From assembly GCA_963665455.1 (NCBI GenBank), contig OY762279.1, positions 4,898,001 through 4,962,000 of the forward strand: a DNA stretch of 64,000 bases. Direction: 5' to 3'. Under the pieces are notes generated by a model that was not told the DNA's origin, did no database searches, and saw only the letters and a list, made by a program, of their open reading frames with translations. Made by a program: the position numbers and the translations under genes. Each line of letters opens with the position of its first letter. The first letter of the stretch is position 1. This stretch comes from VXNE01 sp963665455 (GTDB lineage Bacteria > Pseudomonadota > Gammaproteobacteria > Pseudomonadales > Azotimanducaceae). Positions 25,198 to 34,200 of the stretch are shown here, piece by piece.

Positions 25198-25658
25198 CGG
25201 AGCCGCTCCAGCGCCGCCGCGTCCTCCAGATCTTGGGGACGCCCGCTCGTGCGCTTCATCTCAATCAGGTCGTCGATGGCGAGCACGCGCACCGGGCCGT
25301 TCGGGAGGTCGAGGCGGCGTACGCCCTTGCCGGTCAGGTCGTACGCGATGACGATATCCACTTGCTCCAGGGGATCGCCGGGATTGTGGAAGTTCCAAGC
25401 CACCATCCCGCGATTGGCGATGTACTCGTCACGGAAGTCGTAGACCTCATCCGCCGTCACCGGCAGACGAGACTCCAAGCCGATGCTCTCGAGGGTCGCC
25501 ACTGCGGCACGGAGGTCCTCGCGAGACCAGCGCAACGCGACATCGACGTCGAGCGTTCCCCGGACGGCACCGTACAACGCCACCGCATAGCCCCCCACGA
25601 CGGCGTATCGCACACCGGCGTCGCCCAAGGCTTGGCAGACGCGCTCCAAGACAGTCAC
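25194..25658 (-). CDS. Nucleotidyltransferase of the AbiEii/DUF6036-like type
   Basis: A 154-residue protein of the polymerase-beta nucleotidyltransferase superfamily. YAVVGGYAVALYGAVRGTLD then VDVAL gives the Gly-Gly helix and the Asp-x-Asp catalytic pair, and DIVIAYDL supplies a third acidic position. IDDLIEMKRTSGRPQDLEDA is the typical end of AbiEii/MNT-type proteins that move as toxin-antitoxin or defence genes. The likely reaction is nucleotide transfer to a tRNA or protein target, not known here. The GTG start sits 7 bases after a TATACT -10 box, so the transcript may be nearly leaderless. The ribbon-helix-helix gene follows with a 4-base overlap. Confidence 0.8.
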   Translation of the reverse strand: MTVLERVCQALGDAGVRYAVVGGYAVALYGAVRGTLDVDVALRWSREDLRAAVATLESIGLESRLPVTADEVYDFRDEYIANRGMVAWNFHNPGDPLEQVDIVIAYDLTGKGVRRLDLPNGPVRVLAIDDLIEMKRTSGRPQDLEDAAALERLR

Positions 25659-25665
25659 ATCCGCT

Positions 25666-25682
25666 AGTATATACGCGTATAT
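25666..25682 (-). promoter_or_regulatory. Palindromic operator and -10 box of the nucleotidyltransferase operon
   Basis: ATATACGCGTATAT at 25669-25682 is a perfect 14-bp palindrome. On the minus strand it overlaps TATACT (25671-25666), a strong -10-like hexamer. The start codon GTG follows 7 bases later. This layout fits autorepression by the ribbon-helix-helix protein. Confidence 0.55.
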
Positions 25683-25751
25683 GCGGCTGGTTTCGTGCCA
25701 CGATGCGCCGGAGTCACGTACCATCACGCCGCCGCGGCAGAAGGACAACCC

Positions 25752-26633
25752 ATGATCGAACGCATCCCCTTCGGGACCACCGGCCACGAGAGCACGCGCA
25801 CGCTCTTCGGCGCCGCCGCCCTCGGCCGCATGCGTCAGGAGAAGGCCGATGGCGTGCTCGAGTTGCTGCTGGAGTTCGGGGTCAACCACATCGACACGGC
25901 GGCCGGCTATGGCGACTCGGAGCTGAGGATCGCGCCCTGGATGCAGGCGCACCGGGACGACTTCTTCCTCGCCACCAAGACCCGAGACCGGGACGGCAAA
26001 GGTGCGAGGGCGAGTCTGGAACGCTCGCTGCGCCGCCTCGAAGTCGAGCGGATCGACCTGATCCAGTTGCACAACCTCGTCGAGCCCGAGGAGCAGCAGG
26101 AGGCCTTGGGACCGGGTGGCGCCCTCGAGGCCCTCGTCGCCGCCCAGGACGCCGGGCTCGTGCGACACATCGGCGTCACCGGGCACGGCACCTTCGCGCC
26201 TCGCCGGCACCTCGAAAGCCTACGCCAGTTTCCGTTCGACTCCGTGCTCGTGCCGTGCAACTTCGCCATGCTCGCGCAGCCGGAGTACGCGAACGCTTTC
26301 GAGGAACTGTATGCGACGTGCCGGGAGCGAGGCGTCGCGTTCCAGACCATCAAGAGCGTGGCGCGCCGACGTTGGACCGAAGAAGATGCCGGGCCACGCC
26401 ATAGCTGGTATCACCCCATCCGCGACGGCGAAGCCCTGCGCCGGGCCGTGCACTTCGTGCTGTCCCGGCCGGGCACGTTCCTCAATACGTCCAGCGACAC
26501 CACACTGTTGCGGCCCACGTTGGAGGCGGCTGCCGAGGCGGCGCCAGCACCCTCCGAAGATGCGATGCGCCAGGACGTGCAGGCGCTCGGCATCGAGCCG
26601 CTGTTCGTGCGCGGGGTATCGGACGCGGTCTAG
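25752..26633 (+). CDS. Aldo/keto reductase
   Basis: A 293-residue TIM-barrel NADPH-dependent oxidoreductase. FGVNHIDTAAGYGDSELRI carries the catalytic Asp and Tyr of the tetrad, FLATKTRDR the catalytic Lys, and DLIQLHNLVE the His. The substrate is unknown; relatives reduce sugars, aldehydes or quinones. AAGGA lies 7 bases before the ATG. The TAG stop forms part of a CTAG that begins the dispersed repeat copy B. The gene diverges from the nucleotidyltransferase operon, with a spacing of about 95 bases. Confidence 0.88.
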   Translation: MIERIPFGTTGHESTRTLFGAAALGRMRQEKADGVLELLLEFGVNHIDTAAGYGDSELRIAPWMQAHRDDFFLATKTRDRDGKGARASLERSLRRLEVERIDLIQLHNLVEPEEQQEALGPGGALEALVAAQDAGLVRHIGVTGHGTFAPRRHLESLRQFPFDSVLVPCNFAMLAQPEYANAFEELYATCRERGVAFQTIKSVARRRWTEEDAGPRHSWYHPIRDGEALRRAVHFVLSRPGTFLNTSSDTTLLRPTLEAAAEAAPAPSEDAMRQDVQALGIEPLFVRGVSDAV

Positions 26634-26727
26634 GAAGCCGCGCCGTAGAAGGCGCGGGCCCGTAGGTCGGTGGGGCTGGGCCGGGAGCGGAGCCAAAGGC
26701 GACGGTTCCGGGGCGCTAGGAAGCCGC
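26630..26727 (+). repeat. Dispersed intergenic repeat, copy B (about 90 bp)
   Basis: This copy is closely similar to the reverse complement of 9768-9858, sharing blocks such as GGTGGGGCTGGGCCG and GAGCGGAGCC. It is flanked by a 12-base direct repeat, CTAGGAAGCCGC, at 26630-26641 and 26716-26727. Its left edge overlaps the stop codon of the aldo/keto reductase, and its right edge is one base from the stop of the VapB-like gene. Confidence 0.8.
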
Positions 26728-26728
26728 C

Positions 26729-26929
26729 TCATGAGCGAGTCCGCTGGCGCTTGTAGTCGAAGTCCTCGTCCCAATCGAGCGTACCGAAGAGATCCAGGAG
26801 CGTCCGTCGCTCACGCCGTCCCACGAACTCGTGCAACGCCTTCTCGACGGTGGCTTTCTCCGTCCGCTCTCCTCCCATCTCCAGCGCCCTAGCCAGCAGT
26901 TCGTCGTCTATCGCCACGTTCGTTGTCAC
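26729..26929 (-). CDS. VapB-type antitoxin without an adjacent toxin
   Basis: A 66-residue protein. TTNVAIDDELLARALEMGGE followed by TEKATVEKALHEFV is the ribbon-helix-helix of VapB/DUF2191 antitoxins, and the acidic tail LDLFGTLDWDEDFDYKRQR is the toxin-binding part. A VapC gene normally follows within a few bases; here the next sequence is the dispersed repeat and then the end of the aldo/keto reductase, so the toxin is missing. The GTG start gives the normal family N-terminus; a longer frame would add 21 Arg-rich residues. The gene starts 26 bases after the RDD gene on the same strand. Confidence 0.8.
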   Translation of the reverse strand: MTTNVAIDDELLARALEMGGERTEKATVEKALHEFVGRRERRTLLDLFGTLDWDEDFDYKRQRTRS

Positions 26930-26954
26930 AGTACCGCCCCCCGGGTGTCGCCAT

Positions 26955-27431
26955 CTACGCCCGAACAACCATCGTACCCGCAACCGGATCATGCACGCAC
27001 CGCCGCCGCGGCCCGAAGACGAAGAGCGCGTCCAGCACCGGAACCACAGTGAAGGGCACGTACCAGAGCAGGAAAGAACGGCGCCCGGGCCAACATGCGG
27101 ACCGCGCCGGCGGGAGCGCCCGTCCCGGCATGGACCACGCGCACCCGAGCAACGCCTTGCCGAGGGTCTGGCCGCGACGGAGCATCCACGCGCCGTGCGC
27201 GAGCAGGTGTCCGGCCACGCCGATGAGGATGACTCGGAGGAAAGGGCCGATCATCGTGTCGCTCGCGTAGTCCTCCGCGTGTTCCAGGGCTCCCGTCGCG
27301 AGCAGCAGCAACAGCCCCACCGCCAGCGTGACCACGAGGTCCACCAGCACCGCGGCGAGGCACCGGCCGCGCCCGGCCAAGCTGGGCGAACCGTCCGCTC
27401 CCGACACGGCGGGTGTGCCGGCTTCGGTCAT
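26955..27431 (-). CDS. RDD family membrane protein
   Basis: A 158-residue membrane protein. Three hydrophobic segments are visible: ALVDLVVTLAVGLLLLLAT near the N-terminus, FLRVILIGVAGHLLAHGA in the middle, and SFLLWYVPFTVVPVLDAL near the end. The Arg plus two Asp that name the RDD family are represented by GRCLAAVLVDL and later GQTLGKALLG. RDD proteins may be transporters, including sodium or heme-related ones, but most are uncharacterised. The ATG of MTEAGTP was chosen as the closest start to the first helix. Confidence 0.72.
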   Translation of the reverse strand: MTEAGTPAVSGADGSPSLAGRGRCLAAVLVDLVVTLAVGLLLLLATGALEHAEDYASDTMIGPFLRVILIGVAGHLLAHGAWMLRRGQTLGKALLGCAWSMPGRALPPARSACWPGRRSFLLWYVPFTVVPVLDALFVFGPRRRCVHDPVAGTMVVRA

Positions 27432-27602
27432 GGTCCCGCCTCCTCCGGCAGGCCAAACACCAACAGCGCATTGCCGCCGACCTCCTGGAAACCGTCGTAG
27501 CCCGAGGAGACGGATCCGCACGATGGACTACCGCGAGAATCAGCACCGTACAGAGTTCTCCACGGCGCCGGAGCATCACCGCCTCTACTTTGCCGCGTCC
27601 GC

Positions 27603-28910
27603 TCACCCGGACAGCTCGCCGAACCGGCCATCGGGCGAGGCCACGAAGCGTTCGAACATGGACCGCAACACCTCTCTCGGCACTCCCGTGATGGCAGCAA
27701 ACACCTGCGGGTCGGGATGGCCAGCGCGTCCGAACCCCTCCGCCAGCAACTGTGGCAGCAACTGGAGAAGATCGCGGCGCGACTCCTTCATCCGTGCATC
27801 GAACTCTGACCAGAACGCCCCACCGACGGCATAGATCAGCGCGTAGGCCTCGCTATCCCCTTCCATCGCCTTCTCGCCGAGTTCGGCAAGCAGGCGTCCT
27901 GCCCGCCTGCCGCGAACGAGGAACGCCTCCGCGAGGACTGGCATCATGGCCGGCGCAGTCTCCCGAATGGCCCTCAGCGCCAGATAGCTGGCCACGCTCT
28001 CACTCAGCCAGAGGATGCCGCGCCCGTCGAACATCTGGTGCGCATGCTCATGGACCGCGACGTAGAGGGTGATGCTCTGCGCGGCCAGACCGAACTCCTC
28101 CGGGCTGGCTGGGAAGTTCGCAAGCGTCAGTCCCGTTCCGGCCGCACCACTGACAGCGTCGGCGCCCGAGGCGATTCCTATCCAGAATACCGGCGACAGT
28201 CGCCGCGTAGGCAAAGAACCGCGCAGGAAGGCAACCGCATCGGCATGCCGGTCAAGCACTGTCTCGAGGTGGCCCGGGAGGACATCGCCATCAACGAAGT
28301 GGCGGACGTCGCCCCTATCCACAAACACTGCATCGCCCAACAGCCACATCCCGGGAGCTTCGCGGACTAGGGGTAACGCCGAGGGCCCCGCACGGACAGC
28401 AATCGGGACGCCATCCAAGAAGAACGCAATGTTCGCCAACCCGGCGCCTCCGGGCCGCAACCAGCGCAGGAAGGACTCCTCCCGAACCAACCACCACGAT
28501 CCCGCATCGCCGCGCCACGCGGTCAGGCCGGGTGGCACATACTCGGTCGCGGAGTGATGCGTGCGCACCATAAAGCTCCAACGCAGCGTGCCACAACCCA
28601 CGGGGACAACCACGAGTGCGCCCCGCCGAACGACATCCATACCGGCAGTACAATGAATGTCGCTCAGATGCGCATGCCCAAGGGCGCTCCGCGTCCCGTA
28701 CTCTCCGGCCGGAGGGGAGACAAGCGTCGCACGGGCCGGCGCACCCTCTTCCGAATCGAGGTCGACGCGCAAATCGGCCAAGGTATTGACCGGCCACATG
28801 CCCATCCAACCCAGGGCGGGCGCCGCCCACGCCGCCGCGGCCAGCCCCCAAAGCACGACCCCCGCAGCCCGGACCCGTAGGCCGTGCAACCTGTTACGCG
28901 GCACCGTCAT
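27603..28910 (-). CDS. Putative exported gluzincin-type metallopeptidase
   Basis: A 435-residue protein with an N-terminal hydrophobic segment (residues 14-36) that may be a signal peptide or anchor. The only strong motif is VHEHAHQMF, giving His287-Glu288-x-x-His291, with WLSESVASYLA (Glu304) behind it, similar to the zinc site of M1/M61 aminopeptidases although the His-to-Glu spacing is shorter than in M1. The remainder is not recognised. Its ATG overlaps the stop of the DppF-like ATPase gene by 17 bases, so it is probably co-transcribed with it, suggesting a peptide-processing role. The family assignment is moderate. Confidence 0.65.
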   Translation of the reverse strand: MTVPRNRLHGLRVRAAGVVLWGLAAAAWAAPALGWMGMWPVNTLADLRVDLDSEEGAPARATLVSPPAGEYGTRSALGHAHLSDIHCTAGMDVVRRGALVVVPVGCGTLRWSFMVRTHHSATEYVPPGLTAWRGDAGSWWLVREESFLRWLRPGGAGLANIAFFLDGVPIAVRAGPSALPLVREAPGMWLLGDAVFVDRGDVRHFVDGDVLPGHLETVLDRHADAVAFLRGSLPTRRLSPVFWIGIASGADAVSGAAGTGLTLANFPASPEEFGLAAQSITLYVAVHEHAHQMFDGRGILWLSESVASYLALRAIRETAPAMMPVLAEAFLVRGRRAGRLLAELGEKAMEGDSEAYALIYAVGGAFWSEFDARMKESRRDLLQLLPQLLAEGFGRAGHPDPQVFAAITGVPREVLRSMFERFVASPDGRFGELSG

Positions 28911-29910
28911 ACAGGTGGCAGGCTACCGCAGCGCCGTCTCGAGCCAGCAGTTCCGGCCGTTCCGCCGCGCACCGCGCCATGGCCTTGGGGCACCGGGGAT
29001 GGAAGCCACAGCCCGAGGGCGGATTGCGCACGCTCGGTACCTCGCCGGCGATGAGTTCGTGCGGACGGGCGGCCTCGAGGGCCGGGTTCGGCAGCGGCAC
29101 GGCGGCGAGGAGCGCCTGGGTGTAGGGATGCCTCGGCTCCGCGAACAGTGCGTCCCGGGTCGCGATTTCGACGATCCGGCCGAGGTACATCACGCCGATG
29201 CGGTCGCTGATGTGGCGCACCACGGAGAGGTCGTGGGCGATGAACAGGTAGGTGAGGCCGAGCCGCTCCTGCAGGTCCATCAGGAGGTTCACCACCTGTG
29301 CCTGGATCGACACGTCGAGGGCGGACACCGGTTCATCGCAGATCAGCAGGCTCGGCTCCAGGGCGAGGGCGCGGGCGATGCCGATGCGTTGCCGCTGGCC
29401 CCCCGAGAACTCGTGGGGATAGCGGTCCGCCATGTCGGGCAGGAGTCCCACGAGGTCCATCAGTTCCGCCACCCGGCCGCGGTAGGCGGCACGATCCGCC
29501 GCCAGTCCGTGGACCACGAGGGGCTCGCCCACGATGTCCCGCACCTTCATGCGCGGATTGAGGGAGCCGAAGGGGTCTTGGTAGACCATCTGCATGCGGC
29601 GCCGAATCGGACGCATCCGGGTGGGACCGAGGCGCGTCACGTCCTCTCCCTCGAACATTATTCGGCCCGTCGTAGGCTCCAGCATGCGCAGCACCGCGAG
29701 CGCCGTGGTGGACTTGCCGCAGCCGCTCTCCCCCACCAGCCCGAACGTCTCGCCGCGCCGCAGCTCGAAGGAGACGCCGTCGACGGCCTTCACGGATCCC
29801 ACGCGCTTCTGAACGACCACGCCTTCCGTCACCGGGAAGTGCACCTTGAGTCCCTCGACGCGCAGGAGGCTGTCGTTCGCCGTCGCGGGGGCGGGTATGG
29901 GCTCGGCCAT
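28894..29910 (-). CDS. Oligopeptide ABC transporter ATP-binding protein, DppF/OppF type
   Basis: A 338-residue ATPase. Walker A is GESGCGKST, the signature is FSGGQRQRIGIARALA, and Walker B is LLICDEPVSALD. The C-terminal NPPSGCGFHPRCPKAMARC is the Cys-rich oligopeptide/dipeptide C-terminal domain that distinguishes DppD/DppF from other ABC ATPases; the protein groups with the F-type subunit by its FPVTEGVVVQKRVG start. It would power uptake with the DppD-like protein. The other subunits lie 9 kb away on the same strand, beyond the RND cassette. The ATG of MAEPIPA is used; a TTG 7 codons upstream is also possible. Confidence 0.93.
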   Translation of the reverse strand: MAEPIPAPATANDSLLRVEGLKVHFPVTEGVVVQKRVGSVKAVDGVSFELRRGETFGLVGESGCGKSTTALAVLRMLEPTTGRIMFEGEDVTRLGPTRMRPIRRRMQMVYQDPFGSLNPRMKVRDIVGEPLVVHGLAADRAAYRGRVAELMDLVGLLPDMADRYPHEFSGGQRQRIGIARALALEPSLLICDEPVSALDVSIQAQVVNLLMDLQERLGLTYLFIAHDLSVVRHISDRIGVMYLGRIVEIATRDALFAEPRHPYTQALLAAVPLPNPALEAARPHELIAGEVPSVRNPPSGCGFHPRCPKAMARCAAERPELLARDGAAVACHLYDGAA

Positions 29911-30105
29911 CGCGGCAAGGAGTCTCGCCAAGGAAAAATCGTCCGGAATGACCTTGCCCCGCCACGCTCGGCGTCATGTCGACGGCGACGCAGGCCCCGG
30001 CAAGCAAGTATGCCCGTTCCGGGTCCGTTGCTACGGGGTCTACGACCTGACCCCCCAACGCCTGATGGTACAGTAGGCGAGCCTGACAGATCTCGGTGGA
30101 AGGGC

Positions 30106-31257
30106 ATGGCGGAGTCGACCGAAGAGTCCCGAGGCTGGACCGGCTGGGCGCAGATGGGCGTATTGGCGGCGGCGGTGATCCTGGGCGTCTACTTCGCCCG
30201 CGCGCCGAGCTTGCCGCCGCTGGAGGAGCGGACGTTGCGCAGCGATGTCGCGCCGGCGGTGCGGGTCTCGAAGCCGTCGCCGGGCACCCATTCGCTGACC
30301 GTGTCGCTGACCGGCGAAGTGAATGCACGCAACCCGGTTACGCTGATGCCGCGGGCGGCGGGCGAGGTGATAGCGGTGTCGCCGTCGCTGCGCCCTGGCG
30401 GGACGTTCAGCGCGGGCGAGACGCTGGTGACGATCGACCCCGAGGACGCGGAGGTTTGGCTGGAACGGACGCGGGCGATGCTCGCGGCCGAGCGGGGACG
30501 GCTGCGCTGGCAGCGGGACCGGGGTGCGCGCGACGCACAGGAGTACCGGCACCGGAACCCGGGCGTGGAGGTGCCGGCGGCGGTGCAGCGGCTTGGCCAG
30601 ATCGAGCGCTTCGAGGCGCAAGTGCGAGCGGCCGAAACCGACGTGAGAATGGCGGAGCGGCAGCTGGAGCAAACGCGCGTGTCGGTGCCGTTCGACGGCA
30701 GGGTGATCGACGCTGTGGTGTCAGTCGGCCAAGTGCTTGCCGCGGGCGGCGCCATGGATGCCGGGGGAAGCCTGGGCACGGTATTCGATGGTCGTCTGGA
30801 GGTGCGGGCGCCCATCTCGGTGGCGGACCTCGCCTACCTCGGCGATGCACGTGGTCGCGAGGCAACGGTCGTCACCGCCGAAGGGGTTTTCGCCGCATCG
30901 GTGACGCACGTTGCGGCCGTGCTGGCGCCGCAGACGCGGCTGTCGACGCTGGTGCTGGACTTCGCCGAGGCCGACCGGCCGCTGCCGATGCCCGGCGCCT
31001 TTGCGGCGGTGTCCGTGCGCGGGCTGGCGTACGACGACGCCTACCTGCTGCCAGACGAGGCGCATCGTGCCGGGGACAGCGTGTGGCTCGTGGAAAACGG
31101 GCGCTTGCGGCGGCAAACGCCGCGGACGCTCGGGCGCACAAGCGATGGCTGGATAGTAGCGGCATTCGACGTGCGCGACGGCGTGGTTCTGGGCGCGGTG
31201 CCGGGCGAGCGTGAAGGCCTGGCGGTGACGGCGGTCGCCGGGGGCGGCGAGCGATGA
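30106..31257 (+). CDS. RND efflux periplasmic adaptor subunit (MFP family)
   Basis: A 383-residue membrane-fusion protein. Residues 12-31 are the N-terminal membrane anchor. The lipoyl half-motifs lie around LMPRAAGEVIAVSPSLRPGG and VSVPFDGRVIDAVVSVGQVL, separated by a helical hairpin (about residues 115-185), with beta-barrel and membrane-proximal domains after it. It would link the inner-membrane RND pump to an outer-membrane channel. GGAAGG precedes the ATG. The stop overlaps the next gene's start by 4 bases. It is the first gene of a four-gene plus-strand efflux cassette. Confidence 0.88.
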   Translation: MAESTEESRGWTGWAQMGVLAAAVILGVYFARAPSLPPLEERTLRSDVAPAVRVSKPSPGTHSLTVSLTGEVNARNPVTLMPRAAGEVIAVSPSLRPGGTFSAGETLVTIDPEDAEVWLERTRAMLAAERGRLRWQRDRGARDAQEYRHRNPGVEVPAAVQRLGQIERFEAQVRAAETDVRMAERQLEQTRVSVPFDGRVIDAVVSVGQVLAAGGAMDAGGSLGTVFDGRLEVRAPISVADLAYLGDARGREATVVTAEGVFAASVTHVAAVLAPQTRLSTLVLDFAEADRPLPMPGAFAAVSVRGLAYDDAYLLPDEAHRAGDSVWLVENGRLRRQTPRTLGRTSDGWIVAAFDVRDGVVLGAVPGEREGLAVTAVAGGGER

Positions 31258-34200
31258 CCGCCGCCGGCGGTTCCGGCGCGGGCGAAGGCTCGCCAGCCAT
31301 GGGTGCGGTGGTCCGCGCATTCGTGCGTAGCCGGGTGGCCGGCAACCTGCTCATGCTGCTCGCACTGGCGGGCGGCCTGCTGGTCGCAACCGGAATCGAA
31401 GTGGAATTGCTGCCGGCCATCGACACGCGGGTTGTCCGGGTCACGGTACCGTTCCCAGGGGCGAGTCCGGGCGAGGTGGAGGAGAGCGTCACGCGGCGGC
31501 TCGAAGAACGGCTGATCGGTCTGCCCGGCGTGGGCCAGGTGACTTCGACGGCAGCGGCGGGGCTTGGCTCCGTTCACGTGTTCCTGAAAGCCTTCGCCAA
31601 CACCGCGGAAGTGCTCGACGAAGTGCGCACGGCAGTCGCCCGGATCGAGCGCTTTCCGCCGCCGGGCGCGGAGCAGCCGGAGGTCGGCACGACGTTCGTC
31701 CACACGCCGGCGGTCACCCTGGCGGTCGCCTCGCCGGAACTGTCCCCGGATGCACTTCGGCTTGCCGCCGAGCGTGTCCGGGAAGACATGTTGAAACTGC
31801 CGTCGGTGACCAACGTGACGTTGGACTACGCGGCCGCTCGCGAAATCGTCATCGAGGTGGACGAGGAGGCATTGCGCGAGCACGGGCTGACGATCGGCGA
31901 GGTGGCGGAGACGCTCGGCGGATCGTCCGTGGAGGCGACGTCGGGGCAGCTCCTGACCAGCGCCGGCGGGTTGGTGATGCGGGTCAACGACCGGCGCCTT
32001 ACGGCAGCGGAATTCGAGGATCTGGTGTTGCTGGGAACGCCGGGGGGCGCGCTGGTCACGGTGGCGGACGTGGCCGATGTTCGCGAAGGTTTCGGGGACG
32101 CCGCCGGCGACAGCGAGCTCGACGGCGTGCCGACCGTCTTCGTGAAGGCCCTGGCTACGGTCGACGGCGAGTCGGAGGTGCAGATCGCGCGGGCGGTGCT
32201 CGCCATGTTTGCCGATTACACGCCGCCACCCGGAGCGGAGGTTTCCGTCTGGGAGGACAGTTCGCGGCAGGCGACCTCGCGCCTCAACGCGGTCCTCAGC
32301 ACGGGTGCGTTGGGCCTCGTGCTCGTTTTCGTGCTCCTGGCACTGGTGTTCGACTTCCGGCTGGCGATGTGGGTGGCCGTCGGCCTTCCGGTTTCCTTCC
32401 TCGGCGCCATCGTGCTGTTCCCCGCATTCGACCTGACGTTCAACTTCGTGACGATCTATGGACTCATCATGATGATCGGCATCGTGGTGGACGACGCGGT
32501 CGTGGTGGGAGAGAGCGTCGCAACCGAGCGCGAGCGCGGCCTAGCCGGGCCGGAAGCAGCGGTGGTCGGGGCGCGCCGGGTGTTCTGGCCGGTCGCGGTG
32601 GGCGTCGCGACGACGTTTCTGGCCTTTGCTCCCTTGCTGTTCACGTACGGTCAGGTCGGCCAGGTCCTGAAGGCACTTCCCATCGTTGCGGGCCTGGTGC
32701 TGGCGGTTTCGCTGATCGAGGCGTTCCTGATCCTGCCGTCGCATCTCTCCCACGGCGGCAATTGGAGCCGCTGGCCGCTGGCGGGCGTACAGGCCCGCGT
32801 GCGGGGTGCGATCGACCGGATGCGCGACCAATGGACCGTGCCCGCGGTCGCTGCCGCGACACGCCGTCCCGCCGCAACGCTGGTGACGGCAATCCTCGTG
32901 GTGGTTGCCGCCGTGGCCTTGTTCTCGACCGGCGTTGTGCGCTTCGGCGCAATAGAACAGTTCCCCACCGGGAGGGTCGAGGCCCAGTTGACTTACCCCG
33001 TGGGCACGCCGCTCGACACCACCCGCGTCGGGGCAAGGCAGATCGAAGCCGCGGCCAGGCTGACCAACGAGCAGCTCGGCGCCCCGATAGACGGCATCGC
33101 GACGGTCGTCGGGCACCATGCGGAGCCAGGCTCCGTCCCGGACAGCGGCGGTCGGGCCACCCACGTCGCCTCGGTGTCCTTGCGGTTGCGCGACGAGTCG
33201 AAGCGCTCCGTCAGCAGCACCGAGGTGATCCGTGCGTGGCGACACAACGTCGGCGAGGTCGTCGGCGCCGAGCGATTGGTCTACTCCGTTGGAAACGCAA
33301 ACGCCGCCGTCTCCGACTTCCGCATCGCCCTTGTCCACCCTGACGCGGAAGCGCTGGCGCTCGTCGCCGAGGAACTGATCGCGGCCATCGAGGCGTCGCC
33401 GGGCGTTCTCGATGCCTACGATTCGCTGGTCCCGGGTCGGCGCAACCTGGACTTGGAACTGACGCCCGCCGCGCAGGCCGTCGGCCTGACCGCCGCGGAC
33501 ATCGCCACCCAGCTCCGGGGGCGCTTCTTCGGCGCGGAGGTGCAGCGCATCCAGCGCGGCCGGGACGAGGTCAAGGTCATGGTGCGCTATCCCGAGGACC
33601 GGCGGGGCAGCTTCGACGAGCTGGCGAACGAGCGCATCGAGACGCCGATGGGCGGCGACATCCCGGTGGCGGTGGCATTGCGCGTGGTGGAGACTCAGGA
33701 CTGGGAGACGCTGAGCCGCATCGACGGCCTGCCGTCGGTGGAGATCGGCAGTTCCCTCGACACGAGGGCGATCACGGCACGCGAGCTCCAGGCGCACGTC
33801 GAAGAATGGCTGCCCGAGCTGCAGTCCCGCCATCCGGGCCTGGACATCGCCTGGAGCGTCGCTGGCGCGGAGGACGACGAACAGACCACGGGCCCCCTCG
33901 CCTATACGCTCCCGGTCGCGCTGCTTGTCATGTACATGCTGATGGCGGTGCAGTTCCGCAGCTACGCGCAGCCGCTGGTGATTCTGACGGCGATGCCGCT
34001 CGCGACCGCAGGCGCCGTGCTGGCGCATTTCATATTGGGCTACGACGTGACCATGGCGTCGGTGTTCGGCCTGATCGCCGTGCTTGGGGTCGTCATCAAC
34101 GACACGCTGCTCTTGATGGACCGCAGCAACAGTCTGCGCGCCAAGTCTTCGCTGCCGGCGATCGCCGCGATCGCCGGCGCCGTGCGAGAACGCTTCCGTC

